DNA of 64,000 bases from Marinobacter sp. HL-58 (GTDB taxonomy: Bacteria; Pseudomonadota; Gammaproteobacteria; Pseudomonadales; Oleiphilaceae), in NCBI RefSeq assembly GCF_001314605.1, contig NZ_LIHP01000004.1:62001-126000 (forward strand), read 5' to 3'. This document shows positions 34,259 to 43,565 of the stretch, one piece after another; position 1 is the first letter of the stretch; every line of letters begins with the position of its first letter. Position numbers and translations under genes: made by a program. Below the pieces are notes generated by a model. That model searched no databases. It saw only the letters and a program-made list of their open reading frames with translations, and was not told the origin of the DNA.

Positions 34259-36139
34259 ATGAGCTACCAGGTACTTGCCCGCAAGTGGCGCCCCCGTACA
34301 TTCGAAGATATGGTCGGCCAGGAGCATGTGCTCCAGGCGCTGATTCATGCCCTGGACAACCAGCGGCTGCACCACGCCTATCTGTTTACCGGCACACGGG
34401 GGGTGGGCAAGACCACGATCGGGCGCCTGCTGGCCCGGTGCCTGAATTGCGAAACCGGTGTTACTGCCACCCCCTGTGGCATCTGCTCCAGTTGCCAGGA
34501 AATCCAGGAAGGCCGGTTTGTTGACCTGATTGAAATCGACGCCGCTTCACGCACCGGTGTGGATGACATGCGGGAGCTGACTGACAACGTTCAGTACTCG
34601 CCATCCCGCGGCCGTTTCAAGGTGTACCTAATTGACGAGGTGCACATGCTGACCAACCAGTCCTTCAATGCCTTTCTGAAAACCCTGGAAGAACCACCGG
34701 AGCACGTCAAATTCCTGCTGGCGACCACCGACCCACAGAAGCTGCCGGTGACCGTTCTTTCCCGCTGTCTGCAGTTCAATCTCAAAAGAATGACACCCGA
34801 GCATATCGCCGGGCACTTAAGGCACGTGCTGACACAGGAAGGCATTCCCTTTGAGGAACCGGCCCTGTGGCTGCTGGCCCGCGCGGCCGACGGCAGCATG
34901 CGGGATGCCCTGAGCCTGACCGACCAGGCCATTGCCTTTGGCAACCAGAAACTCAGTGGCAGTGATGTCAGCAACATGCTGGGCACCATCGACCAGCGTG
35001 ATATCGAAAAACTGGTGAATGCCCTGGTGGAGAGTGACGGGCCTGCGCTGCTCTCTGAAATCAGCCGTATTTCCGATTTTGCACCGGATTACAGCGTGAT
35101 TCTCGCGGACCTCCTGTCGCTGTTCCATCGGGTGACCATGGAGCAGGTGGTGCCGGGCAGCGTGGACAACGCCCTTGGGGATGCTGCCCAGGTGGAGTCT
35201 CTGGCCCGCAGGCTGAGCGCGGAAGATGCGCAGCTGTTTTATCAGGCCGCCTTGATGGGCCGTAAAGACCTGGCGGTGACACCGGATGCGCGTATGGGGT
35301 TCGAGATGACCCTGTTACGAATGCTGGCGTTCCGCCCCGGAGCGGACCGTCGCGAACCGCCAACGCTGGCCTCGGGTAGTTCGTCGTCTGGCCAGGAATC
35401 ACGGGAAGACCCTGAACCTGGCCCGGCAGCGTCCACTTCTACTCCCGCTGAGACTGCATCTGCCTCAGAACCGGAACCGGTGCCGGAGCCCGAACCCGCC
35501 CCGGCATCAGAACCTGAGCCTGAACCTGAACCTGCGCCAAATCAGGACGCAGGGCCGCCACCAGTAGAGGCGGATGATGCGTGGCTGGCCAGCCTGGATG
35601 CGGCTGCGGAAGCGGGTACGGAAGAGCCTGCCGGTGCCGATGATTATATGCCCGGGCCAGTGGTTGAGCCTGAACCGACGCCACTGGATGAGCCTGAGGC
35701 TGCACAGGAACCCGTCGCTGAAACGCCGCAGGCAGAGGCAATTGCAGATGATCTGCCGGAAACCGGGGAGTTTGTCTGGGAGCGGGATTTCCGCAGCCTG
35801 GGGATTGTCGGTATGCCGGGAAACCTGGCCAGCAATGCGGCGATGACCCGCAACGGTGACGAGATCGTACTGACGATTGACGAAGGCCACGCCCGTTTGC
35901 TGAACGCGCGCCATGAAGAAAAGATTCTGGAGGCATTGAGGAATCGGTTTGGCGACACCATAACTCTGCGTGTAGAGCAGGGCGATGCCGGTGGCAAGAC
36001 GCCGGCCGCCTGGGAAGAACGCCAGCGCCTTGCCCGCCAGCAGGCCGCGGAGGAAGCTATCCGCAACGATCCGGCGGTGCAGTCCATCGTTGAACGATTC
36101 GAGGCGCGGGTAGTCGAAAAGAGTATTCGGCCTGTGTGA
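34259..36139 (+). CDS. dnaX: DNA polymerase III tau subunit
   Basis: The product is about 626 residues from MSYQVLARKWRPRTFEDMVG, the standard DnaX start. An ATG 36 bases upstream lies in frame but precedes unrelated residues. Walker A is GTRGVGKTT, the zinc module is CLNCETGVTATPCGICSSC, and DEVHML and SRCLQF are the Walker B and sensor regions. A long Pro-Glu repeat linker (about residues 390-440) leads to the tau C-terminal domains. It is the clamp-loader ATPase that couples the polymerases. I find no A-AAA-AAG slippery site near the domain III/IV junction, so the gamma form is not predicted by that mechanism. ybaB and recR follow. Confidence 0.95.
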   Translation: MSYQVLARKWRPRTFEDMVGQEHVLQALIHALDNQRLHHAYLFTGTRGVGKTTIGRLLARCLNCETGVTATPCGICSSCQEIQEGRFVDLIEIDAASRTGVDDMRELTDNVQYSPSRGRFKVYLIDEVHMLTNQSFNAFLKTLEEPPEHVKFLLATTDPQKLPVTVLSRCLQFNLKRMTPEHIAGHLRHVLTQEGIPFEEPALWLLARAADGSMRDALSLTDQAIAFGNQKLSGSDVSNMLGTIDQRDIEKLVNALVESDGPALLSEISRISDFAPDYSVILADLLSLFHRVTMEQVVPGSVDNALGDAAQVESLARRLSAEDAQLFYQAALMGRKDLAVTPDARMGFEMTLLRMLAFRPGADRREPPTLASGSSSSGQESREDPEPGPAASTSTPAETASASEPEPVPEPEPAPASEPEPEPEPAPNQDAGPPPVEADDAWLASLDAAAEAGTEEPAGADDYMPGPVVEPEPTPLDEPEAAQEPVAETPQAEAIADDLPETGEFVWERDFRSLGIVGMPGNLASNAAMTRNGDEIVLTIDEGHARLLNARHEEKILEALRNRFGDTITLRVEQGDAGGKTPAAWEERQRLARQQAAEEAIRNDPAVQSIVERFEARVVEKSIRPV

Positions 36140-36172
36140 GGCACTCTCAAGCCATTTCCGGAGAAGGTGAGC

Positions 36173-36496
36173 ATGATGAACAATATGGGCGACCTGATGA
36201 AAAAGGCCCAGCAGATGCAGGAACAAATGAAGAAGGCCCAGGAAGAGGCCGCAAAAGCCGAGATTACCGGCGAGTCCGGTGCCGGCCTGGTGAAGGTGAC
36301 CATGAACGGCCGTCACGATGTACGGAAAGTGGACATTGATCCTTCCCTGCTGAGCGAAGACAAGGAAATTCTGGAAGACCTGCTGGCGGCGGCTATTAAC
36401 GACGCGGTTCGCCGGGTGGAGGAAAACCAGAAAGAGAAAATGTCCGGCATGATGTCCGGAATGGGTATGCCCCCGGGCTTCAAAATGCCGTTCTGA
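36173..36496 (+). CDS. YbaB/EbfC nucleoid-associated protein
   Basis: The product is about 107 residues from ATG 36173, spaced correctly from GGAGAAGG; a GTG two codons earlier is also in frame. The N-terminal helix [20 protein letters not shown] and the central [20 protein letters not shown] strand pair are typical. It ends in a flexible Met/Gly-rich tail. YbaB proteins are small DNA-binding dimers. The dnaX-ybaB-recR order is conserved in many proteobacteria and supports the call. Confidence 0.93.
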   Translation: MMNNMGDLMKKAQQMQEQMKKAQEEAAKAEITGESGAGLVKVTMNGRHDVRKVDIDPSLLSEDKEILEDLLAAAINDAVRRVEENQKEKMSGMMSGMGMPPGFKMPF

Positions 36497-36508
36497 TGAG
36501 GATTGCTG

Positions 36509-37111
36509 ATGGCTTTTAGTCCGTTGGTAGACGAGCTGGTGGAATCGCTACGCTGTCTGCCTGGTGTCGGTCAGAAAACGGCCCAGCGAATGGCCTTTCA
36601 CTTGCTGGAAAGGGGACGTTCAGGCGGTGCGCGACTTGCCGATGCGCTGGACCGTGCGATGACAGGGGTGCGCCGCTGTGAAAGCTGCCAGAACTTTGCC
36701 GACACGCCTACCTGCAATATCTGTGAGAACCCCGAGCGCCGTAACGGCACCCTTTGCGTGGTGGAAAGCCCGTCAGACCTGCTGGCCATCGAGCAGGCCG
36801 GTGACTACCGCGGTAGCTACTTTGTGCTGATGGGGCATCTGTCGCCGATTGATGGCGTTGGCCCTGAAGAAATCGGCATTGAACGCCTGTTACGGCGTAT
36901 CCAGGATGAGGGCGTGACCGAGCTGATCCTGGCAACCAACCCGACGGTGGAGGGTGAAGCCACAGCGCACTATATTGCCGACAGGCTGGATGGCCGTGAC
37001 ATTCTTATCACCCGCCTTGCCCATGGTATTCCCGTGGGCGGTGAGCTGGGATACGTGGACGGGTTTACCCTGACCCACGCCTTCCGTGGTCGCAAACCCC
37101 TGACTGATTAA
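36509..37111 (+). CDS. recR: Recombination mediator protein RecR
   Basis: The product is 200 residues from the ATG at 36509, behind an AGGA site; a TTG two codons earlier is unlikely. It has the helix-hairpin-helix [20 protein letters not shown], the four-cysteine zinc module [16 protein letters not shown] and a Toprim domain ([13 protein letters not shown]). RecR works with RecO and RecF to load RecA at single-strand gaps. It forms the end of the dnaX-ybaB-recR operon, 12 bases after ybaB. Confidence 0.95.
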   Translation: MAFSPLVDELVESLRCLPGVGQKTAQRMAFHLLERGRSGGARLADALDRAMTGVRRCESCQNFADTPTCNICENPERRNGTLCVVESPSDLLAIEQAGDYRGSYFVLMGHLSPIDGVGPEEIGIERLLRRIQDEGVTELILATNPTVEGEATAHYIADRLDGRDILITRLAHGIPVGGELGYVDGFTLTHAFRGRKPLTD

Positions 37112-37130
37112 ACCTGACCTGGCTTTTACT

Positions 37131-38279
37131 ATGGACAATACCAACCCGGCCGCAGTTGTTCCCGCGGCGCCCGAGACTGTTTCCTGGATTCGGGAGCCGG
37201 AGGACCTGGACCGCTGGATTGCCGAAGGCAAAGGTGAGCCCCTGGCGCTGGATACTGAATTCGAGCGCGTGAATACCTTTTACCCGATCCCGGGCCTGGT
37301 GCAACTTGGCCTGGGTGACAGGTTCTGCCTGGTGGACCCTGAGGTTGCCGAAGCATCCGCAGGCTTCCGCAGGATCCTCACCGACCCGAACGTGCCCAAG
37401 CTGCTCTACGCCATGAGCGAGGATCTGGAACTCTTTCGCCACTGGTTGCAGCTGGAGCCGGAAGGCCTTGTCGATCTGCAGATTGGCGCGGCCCTGGCCG
37501 GGGCAGGGTTCTCCGTGGGGTATGCCCGACTGGTTGAAACCTTGTTCGGGGAAACGCTCGATAAATCCGCCACCCGCTCGGACTGGGTTTCGCGGCCGCT
37601 GACCGAGGCTCAGGAGCGTTACGCGCTGGACGATATTCGTTTTCTGGCGCTCATGTACCAGTGGGTAATGGAACGGCTCAGGGAGCGTGGTCTTGAACAG
37701 GCGCTCGCGGAAGAGTCCACACGGTTTTCGAAAGAGCTGGCGGCGCAGGATGACCCGGAGAATCACTATCTCAAGCTCCGGGGTGGCTGGACTCTCAGAC
37801 GGCAGCAGCAGGGTGTATTGCGGGATCTGGTACGCTGGCGTGAACAGGAATCCCGGCGGCGGGACCGGCCCAGGGGCCGGGTGGTGGCGGATGCGTTGCT
37901 GATTGCCATTGCGCAGAAACTGCCGGGGTCGGCGCGGGAATTGTCCTCCGTTCAGGGTGTTCCCCCGGCGGTGGTTCGTCGTTATGGTGATACCATTATC
38001 GACATGATTGCCGACGCGGTTTCCGCGGATAACTCTGCCATTGAAACAATTGCCCCGCCACTGAGCCGGGAACAGCAGATGTTCTACAAACAGCTCAAGC
38101 GCCTGATGGTGCAGGCAGCCGAGGCCAGGGATATTCCCGTGGAGCTGCTGGCCCCCCGCAGGCGCCTGGAAGCGGTGGTGCAACAGCGGGACCTTTCCGC
38201 CGGGCTGTTTGACGAAGGCTGGCGCCAGGAAACCCTGGCACCGGTGCGGGAACAAATCGAGGAATTGTTGACAACATGA
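37131..38279 (+). CDS. rnd: Ribonuclease D
   Basis: The product is 382 residues. The DEDD exonuclease domain begins with LALDTEFERVNTFYP (Asp41, Glu43), followed by MSEDLELFRHW and YALDDIRFLALMYQWV with the later acidic residues. An HRDC domain follows (RPRGRVVADALLIAIAQKLP). RNase D trims tRNA 3' ends. Its length matches the E. coli enzyme. It starts 20 bases after recR and its stop overlaps the next ATG by 4 bases. Confidence 0.93.
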   Translation: MDNTNPAAVVPAAPETVSWIREPEDLDRWIAEGKGEPLALDTEFERVNTFYPIPGLVQLGLGDRFCLVDPEVAEASAGFRRILTDPNVPKLLYAMSEDLELFRHWLQLEPEGLVDLQIGAALAGAGFSVGYARLVETLFGETLDKSATRSDWVSRPLTEAQERYALDDIRFLALMYQWVMERLRERGLEQALAEESTRFSKELAAQDDPENHYLKLRGGWTLRRQQQGVLRDLVRWREQESRRRDRPRGRVVADALLIAIAQKLPGSARELSSVQGVPPAVVRRYGDTIIDMIADAVSADNSAIETIAPPLSREQQMFYKQLKRLMVQAAEARDIPVELLAPRRRLEAVVQQRDLSAGLFDEGWRQETLAPVREQIEELLTT

Positions 38280-38566
38280 CGGACAAAACCTTTGTATCGG
38301 TATTCCGCAGCAGCAAGAAACCGGATACCTATATCTACGTTCGCCGGGGCCAGATCTGGGATGATCTGCCGGAAAGCCTGCGTGAGATATTCGGCACCCC
38401 CGTGCACTCCATGGATCTGATCATGACCATGGACCGCAAGCTGGCGCGAACCAGTGGCAGGCAGGTACTGGAAGCCATTGCCGACAAGGATTTCTTCCTG
38501 CAGATGCCGGAAGAAAGCAGCGGCTATGTGGTGGATTTCCGCCGCAAGCCGGAGCAGAGCCGGTAA
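38276..38566 (+). CDS. ycgL: YcgL domain protein
   Basis: The product is 96 residues. It starts VSVFRSSKKPDTYIYVRRG after MTDKTF and has FGTPVHSMDLIMTMDRKLAR, both characteristic of the YcgL (DUF709) family. The family has a known small alpha/beta fold, but its function is not established. It overlaps rnd by 4 bases and ycgN by one base. The rnd-ycgL-ycgN linkage is usual in gammaproteobacteria and supports the assignment. Confidence 0.92.
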   Translation: MTDKTFVSVFRSSKKPDTYIYVRRGQIWDDLPESLREIFGTPVHSMDLIMTMDRKLARTSGRQVLEAIADKDFFLQMPEESSGYVVDFRRKPEQSR

Positions 38567-39012
38567 TGATTGCCGGGATTCCGTTCTGGCAGCGCAAGCG
38601 CCTGGATGAGATGACGCCCGCGGAATGGGAATCCCTCTGTGACGGCTGTGGTAAATGCTGTCTCGCCAAACTGGAAGACGAAGATACCGGTGACGTGTAT
38701 TACACGGACCTGGTCTGCCGTTACATGGACCGGGACAGCTGCCAGTGCACGGTGTACTCCGAAAGGTTGCAGAAGGTGCCGGCTTGCACGGTACTGACAC
38801 CGGACACGCTGTCGGACTACCATTGGCTGCCATTTACCTGCGCGTATCGTACACTTGCGGAAGGCCGCCCGCTGGCGGACTGGCACCCGCTGCGATCGGG
38901 TGACCCGCAAACAGTGCATGAAGCCGGTGTGTCGGTTCGCCATCGGGTGATCTCGGAGGCGGACGTGGCAGAAGAAGACTGGGAAGAACACATTATTCAC
39001 TGGATCCTTTGA
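38566..39012 (+). CDS. ycgN: YcgN family cysteine-cluster protein (UPF0260)
   Basis: The product is 148 residues. Conserved cysteines are visible in LCDGCGKCCLAKLED, VCRYMDRDSCQC and VPACTVL, as in the family that shares the zinc- or iron-binding CxxCxxCC motif. WHPLRSGDPQTVHEAGVSV is a further family marker. The biochemical role is unknown. It lies between ycgL and a small membrane protein gene, overlapping both. Confidence 0.92.
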   Translation: MIAGIPFWQRKRLDEMTPAEWESLCDGCGKCCLAKLEDEDTGDVYYTDLVCRYMDRDSCQCTVYSERLQKVPACTVLTPDTLSDYHWLPFTCAYRTLAEGRPLADWHPLRSGDPQTVHEAGVSVRHRVISEADVAEEDWEEHIIHWIL

Positions 39013-39356
39013 TGATAGACGTAGAAACCAACATCGCTTACGGAATATTCTGGGCCGCGTATGCGGTCGCTTTCGTGGTCTTTTTCTACATGATGTCGCG
39101 GCTGTTCCGGATTATTCCGGTTTACGCCATCCGCACACTGTTACAGGCCGCTCTGATCGTCATATTCCTTACCCCGGTGGAGTCCGGCGAAGTGGCTGGC
39201 TGGTGGATGCCTGCATGGCTGCACGGGGGCTATGAAACCATTCTGGGTGATGCCAGCGAAGCCGGGCGGGCCTTTCTGAACTTCGGTATTGCCGCCCTGG
39301 TCATGGTTCTGGTGTGGATCCTCGATCTGGTGAGATACCGGCTTGTGAAACGCTGA
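39012..39356 (+). CDS. Small membrane protein of unknown function
   Basis: The product is 114 residues from ATG 39012, whose first base overlaps the ycgN stop codon. Three hydrophobic segments are visible: about 9-31 (IFWAAYAVAFVVFFYMMSRL), about 40-57 (IRTLLQAALIVIFLTP) and about 85-106 (AALVMVLVWILDLVRY). Between the second and third is a short polar loop with W-W-M-P. I recognise no domain. Coupling to ycgN and closeness to the VWA gene suggest cotranscription. Function is unknown. Confidence 0.8.
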   Translation: MIDVETNIAYGIFWAAYAVAFVVFFYMMSRLFRIIPVYAIRTLLQAALIVIFLTPVESGEVAGWWMPAWLHGGYETILGDASEAGRAFLNFGIAALVMVLVWILDLVRYRLVKR

Positions 39357-39391
39357 ACCCTTCCTGAACTGAGAGCCTGTCCGGAGCCCTG

Positions 39392-41332
39392 ATGCAGAGA
39401 ATACTGAACTGCCTGCTTGTTGCTGTTTTCAGTCTGCCGCTGGTGGTGGCTGCCCAGTCATCACCGAACCTTGAACTTCCGGACGACGCCGATATCCGCA
39501 TCATTGTGGATATATCCGGCTCCATGAAGGCCAACGACCCCGACAACCTTCGCCAGCCTGCAGTCAGGCTGCTGGCGCGAATGCTGCCGGAAGGCGCCAG
39601 CGCCGGTGTATGGACGTTCGGGCAGTATGTGAACATGCTGGTTCCTCACGCCGGTGTAACCGACGGCTGGCGGCAGCAGGCCATTGAACGCTCCGATCAG
39701 ATCAATTCCGTGGCTCTTCGCACCAATCTTGGCGAGGCCCTCAGCGTTGCCAGTGACCGATACCTGTCGGGCAGCGATGAACTGGGCAATACCGATTTTA
39801 TCCTGCTGAGTGACGGTAAAGTGGATATCTCCGATGATGCCGGCGCCAATGACGCGGAGCGGGAAAGGATTCTTGGGCCTTTGCTAGAGGAGCTGGATAA
39901 CCGGGGCGCCACCATCCATACGGTTGCCTTGTCTGATGAGGCGGACCAGGCATTGCTTGAAAGACTTGCTGCTGAAACCGGCGGCAGCTATTCCCTGGCA
40001 CCCTCGGCAGAAGCACTGACACGCGCCTTTCTGAAAGCTCTCAACACCGCCGTGCCCCAGCAGCAGATACCCATCGACGGTGACGGTTTCTCGGTGGACG
40101 CAGGCGTTGATGAGTTCACGGCACTGATTTTCCGCGCGGACGAACAGCCGTCAGACACCCGGGAGCTTGGTCTGATCAGCCCTGAAGGCGAGGAAGCGAC
40201 GGCCGACTCGGTGCCTGACGGAATGCGTTGGGTGCGGGAAACCGAATACGACCTGATTACGGTGAGTGATCCCGCCGCCGGCCAGTGGCGGATTGACGGC
40301 GAGCTGGGCGAGGGTAGCCGGGTGACGGTTGTCAGCGACCTTCGGATGGTGGTGAGCCCGGTACCACCCATGTTTACAGAGGATGAGCCGGTTGAACTCC
40401 GCGTGGCGTTTTTCGAGGACGACCAGAAAATTGATAATACGGATTTCCTCGGAGTAATTGATGTTCGGCTCACCCTGACTTCCGGTGACGGCCGCAGCGG
40501 TACCAAGACCCTTTCTGGGGACGAACCCCCGGCAGATGGCGTGTATACCGACGATATATCGCGCCTGCCGGACGAGGGCGAGTATGAGCTGGATGTCGTG
40601 GCTGATGGCCAGACCTTCTCCCGGCGGTTCAGTGCGGTTACCCGTTTTACAGTACCGGAAGGGGAGGAAGCCTCCGTTGCGCCGGAGCCTGTTGAAACGA
40701 TCCCTGAGCCGGAACCGGAATCCGAACCCGGGCCGGATGTGGCAGGGCAACCGGCCACTGATGACCCCGGCCTCATTGACACAAGCCAGGTGGAAGAGCC
40801 GGACACAGCGCCCGTTGCCGAAGAACCTTCCGCCGACGACGCAGAGGAAGGCCAGCAGGAACCGGCTCCGGACACTGCGGAATCAGGCGGGATACCAGTT
40901 TGGGCAATGGCAGCCGCTGGCGGTTTTGGCCTGGTAGCTGTCGCGGGCGCGGTGTTTGTGGCAATCCGCCGGAAGAAAACAGGCGCAGATAACGGCGAGG
41001 AGGACGAGCCTCCGGTTATAGCCCCGGAAGAGCAGGTTGACGAGGAGCCGGAACCGGAGGACGAATTGCCGGAGGATGAAATCCCCGTTGCGGACACGGA
41101 AGTGGACGAATCCGAGCCAGAGCCAGAACCAGAGGAAGAGTCAGCGGAAACGCCTGAACCCGAGCGGGAGGCCGAGCCTGAAAGTGAAAAGGCAGAGCCG
41201 GAGGAAGATGACGACGAGGAGTTCGGTCTTGAGGATTTCGATCTTTCCGAGTTTGATGATCTGCCGGATACCGAAAATGACAAGGGGCTCCTGGACAAAG
41301 ACGATGAGCCTGACGACGGCAAGAAAAAGTAA
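39392..41332 (+). CDS. Membrane-anchored VWA-domain protein
   Basis: The product is 646 residues. A signal peptide ends near VVAAQ (residue 21). The VWA domain follows at once, with the MIDAS motif DISGS at 40-44 and TDFILLSDGKVDIS. A beta-rich region (about 230-420) comes next, then an acidic Pro-Glu linker. One transmembrane helix (about 507-528, AMAAAGGFGLVAVAGAVFV) and a very acidic cytoplasmic tail end the chain. VWA proteins bind protein partners through a metal ion. It precedes a MoxR ATPase and a second VWA protein, so the three may form one chaperone-like system. Confidence 0.82.
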   Translation: MQRILNCLLVAVFSLPLVVAAQSSPNLELPDDADIRIIVDISGSMKANDPDNLRQPAVRLLARMLPEGASAGVWTFGQYVNMLVPHAGVTDGWRQQAIERSDQINSVALRTNLGEALSVASDRYLSGSDELGNTDFILLSDGKVDISDDAGANDAERERILGPLLEELDNRGATIHTVALSDEADQALLERLAAETGGSYSLAPSAEALTRAFLKALNTAVPQQQIPIDGDGFSVDAGVDEFTALIFRADEQPSDTRELGLISPEGEEATADSVPDGMRWVRETEYDLITVSDPAAGQWRIDGELGEGSRVTVVSDLRMVVSPVPPMFTEDEPVELRVAFFEDDQKIDNTDFLGVIDVRLTLTSGDGRSGTKTLSGDEPPADGVYTDDISRLPDEGEYELDVVADGQTFSRRFSAVTRFTVPEGEEASVAPEPVETIPEPEPESEPGPDVAGQPATDDPGLIDTSQVEEPDTAPVAEEPSADDAEEGQQEPAPDTAESGGIPVWAMAAAGGFGLVAVAGAVFVAIRRKKTGADNGEEDEPPVIAPEEQVDEEPEPEDELPEDEIPVADTEVDESEPEPEPEEESAETPEPEREAEPESEKAEPEEDDDEEFGLEDFDLSEFDDLPDTENDKGLLDKDDEPDDGKKK

Positions 41333-41423
41333 CCGGGCCTTATCAGCGCGGCTTTGGTTCTCTATACTTGAACGCTGATTTCAAACAGTCGTTTAACCGT
41401 TAACTGAACAGGATACTGACAGC

Positions 41424-42266
41424 ATGAAGTTTACCGGTACCGAGAAATACGTAGCCACTGACGACCTGCAAATGGCGGTGAATGCGGCGATCACGCTGCA
41501 ACGCCCGCTGCTGATCAAGGGTGAACCCGGCACCGGTAAAACCCTGCTGGCGGAGGAGATGGCTTCCGCCCTGGGCATGCGCCTGATTCCCTGGCACATC
41601 AAGTCCACCACCAAGGCGCAACAGGGCCTGTACGAGTACGACGCCGTTTCCCGCCTGCGGGATTCCCAGCTCGGTGATGAAAAGGTCAAGGACATCAGCA
41701 ACTACATCGTCAAGGGCAAACTGTGGGAAGCTTTTGAATCCGAAGAGCAGGTGGTGCTGCTGATTGACGAGATCGACAAGGCGGATATCGAATTCCCCAA
41801 CGATCTGCTGCTGGAACTGGATCGCATGGAGTTCTTCGTGTACGAAACCCAGCAATCCGTGAAGGCGAAACACCGGCCTGTCATTGTTATTACCAGTAAC
41901 AACGAGAAGGAACTGCCGGACGCCTTCCTGCGCCGCTGCTTCTTCCACTACATCAACTTCCCGGATCACAGCACCATGCAGAGCATCGTGGATGTGCATT
42001 TCCCGGGCCTGCAGCAGCAGGTGGTGCGGGATGCCCTGGAAGTGTTCTTTGATGTGCGCAAGGTTCCGGGGCTGAAGAAGAAGCCGTCCACCTCGGAGCT
42101 GATTGACTGGCTGAAATTGCTGATGGCGGATGAGTTGTCTGCCAAAATGTTGCAGGAGAAGGACACCAGCTCGGCCCTGCCACCGCTTTACGGAGCCCTG
42201 GTGAAGAACGAGCAGGATGTCCATCTGTTGCAGAAACTGGCCTTCATGGCCCGTCGTCGCAGCTGA
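41424..42266 (+). CDS. MoxR-family AAA+ ATPase
   Basis: The product is 280 residues. Walker A is GEPGTGKT (33-40), Walker B is VVLLIDEIDKADIEFPNDLL, and sensor 1 is VIVITSNNEKELPDAFLRRC. The fold belongs to the MoxR/RavA branch, which works with VWA proteins in metal-centre insertion or complex assembly. The CoxE-like VWA partner follows 22 bases downstream. This pair is widespread as the CoxD/CoxE arrangement. Its client cannot be inferred. Confidence 0.9.
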   Translation: MKFTGTEKYVATDDLQMAVNAAITLQRPLLIKGEPGTGKTLLAEEMASALGMRLIPWHIKSTTKAQQGLYEYDAVSRLRDSQLGDEKVKDISNYIVKGKLWEAFESEEQVVLLIDEIDKADIEFPNDLLLELDRMEFFVYETQQSVKAKHRPVIVITSNNEKELPDAFLRRCFFHYINFPDHSTMQSIVDVHFPGLQQQVVRDALEVFFDVRKVPGLKKKPSTSELIDWLKLLMADELSAKMLQEKDTSSALPPLYGALVKNEQDVHLLQKLAFMARRRS

Positions 42267-42288
42267 AATCCGGCAAGAGCAACACGGT

Positions 42289-43467
42289 ATGTTGATTGAT
42301 TTTTTTCTCGAAGTCCGGCGCGCCAAAGTGCCTGCCAGCCTGCGCGAATTCCTCGATCTGCTGGAAGCCCTGCAGAACCGGCTCGCCTTTGCCGATATGG
42401 AGGAGTTCTACTATCTGGCGCGGGTGTGCCTGGTCAAGGACGAACGCCATTTTGACAAGTTCGACCGGGCGTTCCAGGCCTATTTCGAGGGTATTGAAAA
42501 CCTCGACGACCTGATGGAAGCGCTGATACCTGACGAGTGGCTGCGGGCCGAGTTCGAAAAGCAGCTGTCTGAGGAAGACAAGGCGAAGATCGATTCCCTA
42601 GGTGGCCTGGAAGAGCTGATCGAAACCTTCAAGAAGCGCATGGAAGAGCAGAAGGAGCGCCATCAGGGTGGTAACAAGTGGATTGGTACCGGCGGCACCT
42701 CACCGTTTGGTGCCAATGGCTATAACCCGGAAGGTTTCCGCATCGGCCAGAACAAGGGCCGCCATGGCCGCGCGGTGAAGGTGTGGGAAAAGCGTGAGTT
42801 CCGGGATCTGGACGACAGCGTTACCCTCGGCATCCGCAACATCAAGGTGGCCATGCGGCGGCTGCGGAAATTCGCCCGCCAGGGCGCTGCGGACCAGCTC
42901 GACATGGACGACACCATCCGCTCAACCGCCCGCAATGCCGGCTATCTGGACCTGAAAATGGTCCCGGAGCGGCACAACGCGGTAAAGGTGCTGATCTTCT
43001 TTGATGTGGGTGGTTCCATGGACCCGCACGTGAAAGTGTGTGAAGAGCTGTTCTCCGCCGCAAGGCTGGAGTTCAAGCACATGGAGTACTTCTACTTCCA
43101 TAACTTCATTTACGAGAGCGTGTGGAAGAACAACATTCGCCGGATGAATGAAACCACCAGCACCTGGGATATCCTTCATAAATACACCCCGGACTATAAA
43201 GTGATCTTTGTGGGGGATGCCACCATGGCACCCTACGAGATCTCGCACCCGGGCGGTTCCATCGAGCACTGGAACGAGGAAGCCGGCGCCACCTGGTTCC
43301 AGCGTATTACCGAGCATTTCCGCAAGGTTGTGTGGATCAACCCGCTGCCAGAGAATTACTGGGGGCAGGGTGGTTCCCTGGGAATGACCCGGCAGCTGGT
43401 GAACGACCACATGTACCCGCTGACGATTGAAGGCCTGGAATCGGCCATGAAGCAGTTGAGCAAATAA
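42289..43467 (+). CDS. VWA domain protein, CoxE-like
   Basis: The product is 392 residues from MLIDFFLEVRRAKVPAS, the usual family start. An ATG 72 bases upstream lies inside the moxR gene and adds unrelated sequence. The C-terminal VWA-like domain has VLIFFDVGGSMD with the MIDAS residues at 239-243. The middle region YNPEGFRIGQNKGRHGRAVK is conserved in this family. It should act with the MoxR ATPase just upstream. A minus-strand terminator overlaps its 3' end; see the small RNA entry. Confidence 0.9.
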   Translation: MLIDFFLEVRRAKVPASLREFLDLLEALQNRLAFADMEEFYYLARVCLVKDERHFDKFDRAFQAYFEGIENLDDLMEALIPDEWLRAEFEKQLSEEDKAKIDSLGGLEELIETFKKRMEEQKERHQGGNKWIGTGGTSPFGANGYNPEGFRIGQNKGRHGRAVKVWEKREFRDLDDSVTLGIRNIKVAMRRLRKFARQGAADQLDMDDTIRSTARNAGYLDLKMVPERHNAVKVLIFFDVGGSMDPHVKVCEELFSAARLEFKHMEYFYFHNFIYESVWKNNIRRMNETTSTWDILHKYTPDYKVIFVGDATMAPYEISHPGGSIEHWNEEAGATWFQRITEHFRKVVWINPLPENYWGQGGSLGMTRQLVNDHMYPLTIEGLESAMKQLSK

Positions 43468-43497
43468 AAAAAGCCGATGCGGTTGAGGGCATCGGCT
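43460..43497 (-). terminator. Intrinsic terminator (minus-strand orientation)
   Basis: A perfect 9-bp stem (AGCCGATGC with GCATCGGCT) with an 8-base loop is followed on the minus strand by TTTTTTTATTTG. On the plus strand the same stem has an A-run before it and no T-run after it, so it would be a poor terminator for the VWA gene. The U-run overlaps the stop codon of that gene. Confidence 0.7.
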
Positions 43498-43565
43498 AAG
43501 CTCGGCATATCAAACGGGGTGCTCGGTTGACCACCCCGCATTCCTTTCTACGCAAATCCGGGGCC
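43460..43565 (-). ncRNA. Candidate small RNA on the minus strand
   Basis: The 304 bases between the VWA gene and the next operon hold no convincing coding gene. On the minus strand they show a TATTAT -10 box (43576-43571) without a strong -35. Two stem-loops follow: CACCCCG/CGGGGTG (43538-43515) and AGCCGATGC/GCATCGGCT (43497-43472). The second is followed by seven T residues. Both loops contain the bases CAACC. No minus-strand gene lies upstream that would need this terminator. The rest of the gap, about 43577-43771, shows only the promoter region and ribosome site of the next gene. Expression is unproven. Confidence 0.4.

Noticed and set aside
35242..36120. Possible CRISPR-like or tandem DNA repeat in the dnaX Pro-Glu region
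   Set aside because: The repeats are short, irregular and in frame, encoding a linker; there are no spacers.
37065..38255. Open frame of 396 codons opposite rnd
   Set aside because: RNase D is strongly supported on the plus strand; the opposing frame shows no motif.
39988..41322. Ser-rich open frame of 444 codons opposite the VWA gene
   Set aside because: The Ser/Gly runs are the antisense reading of Glu/Pro codon repeats.
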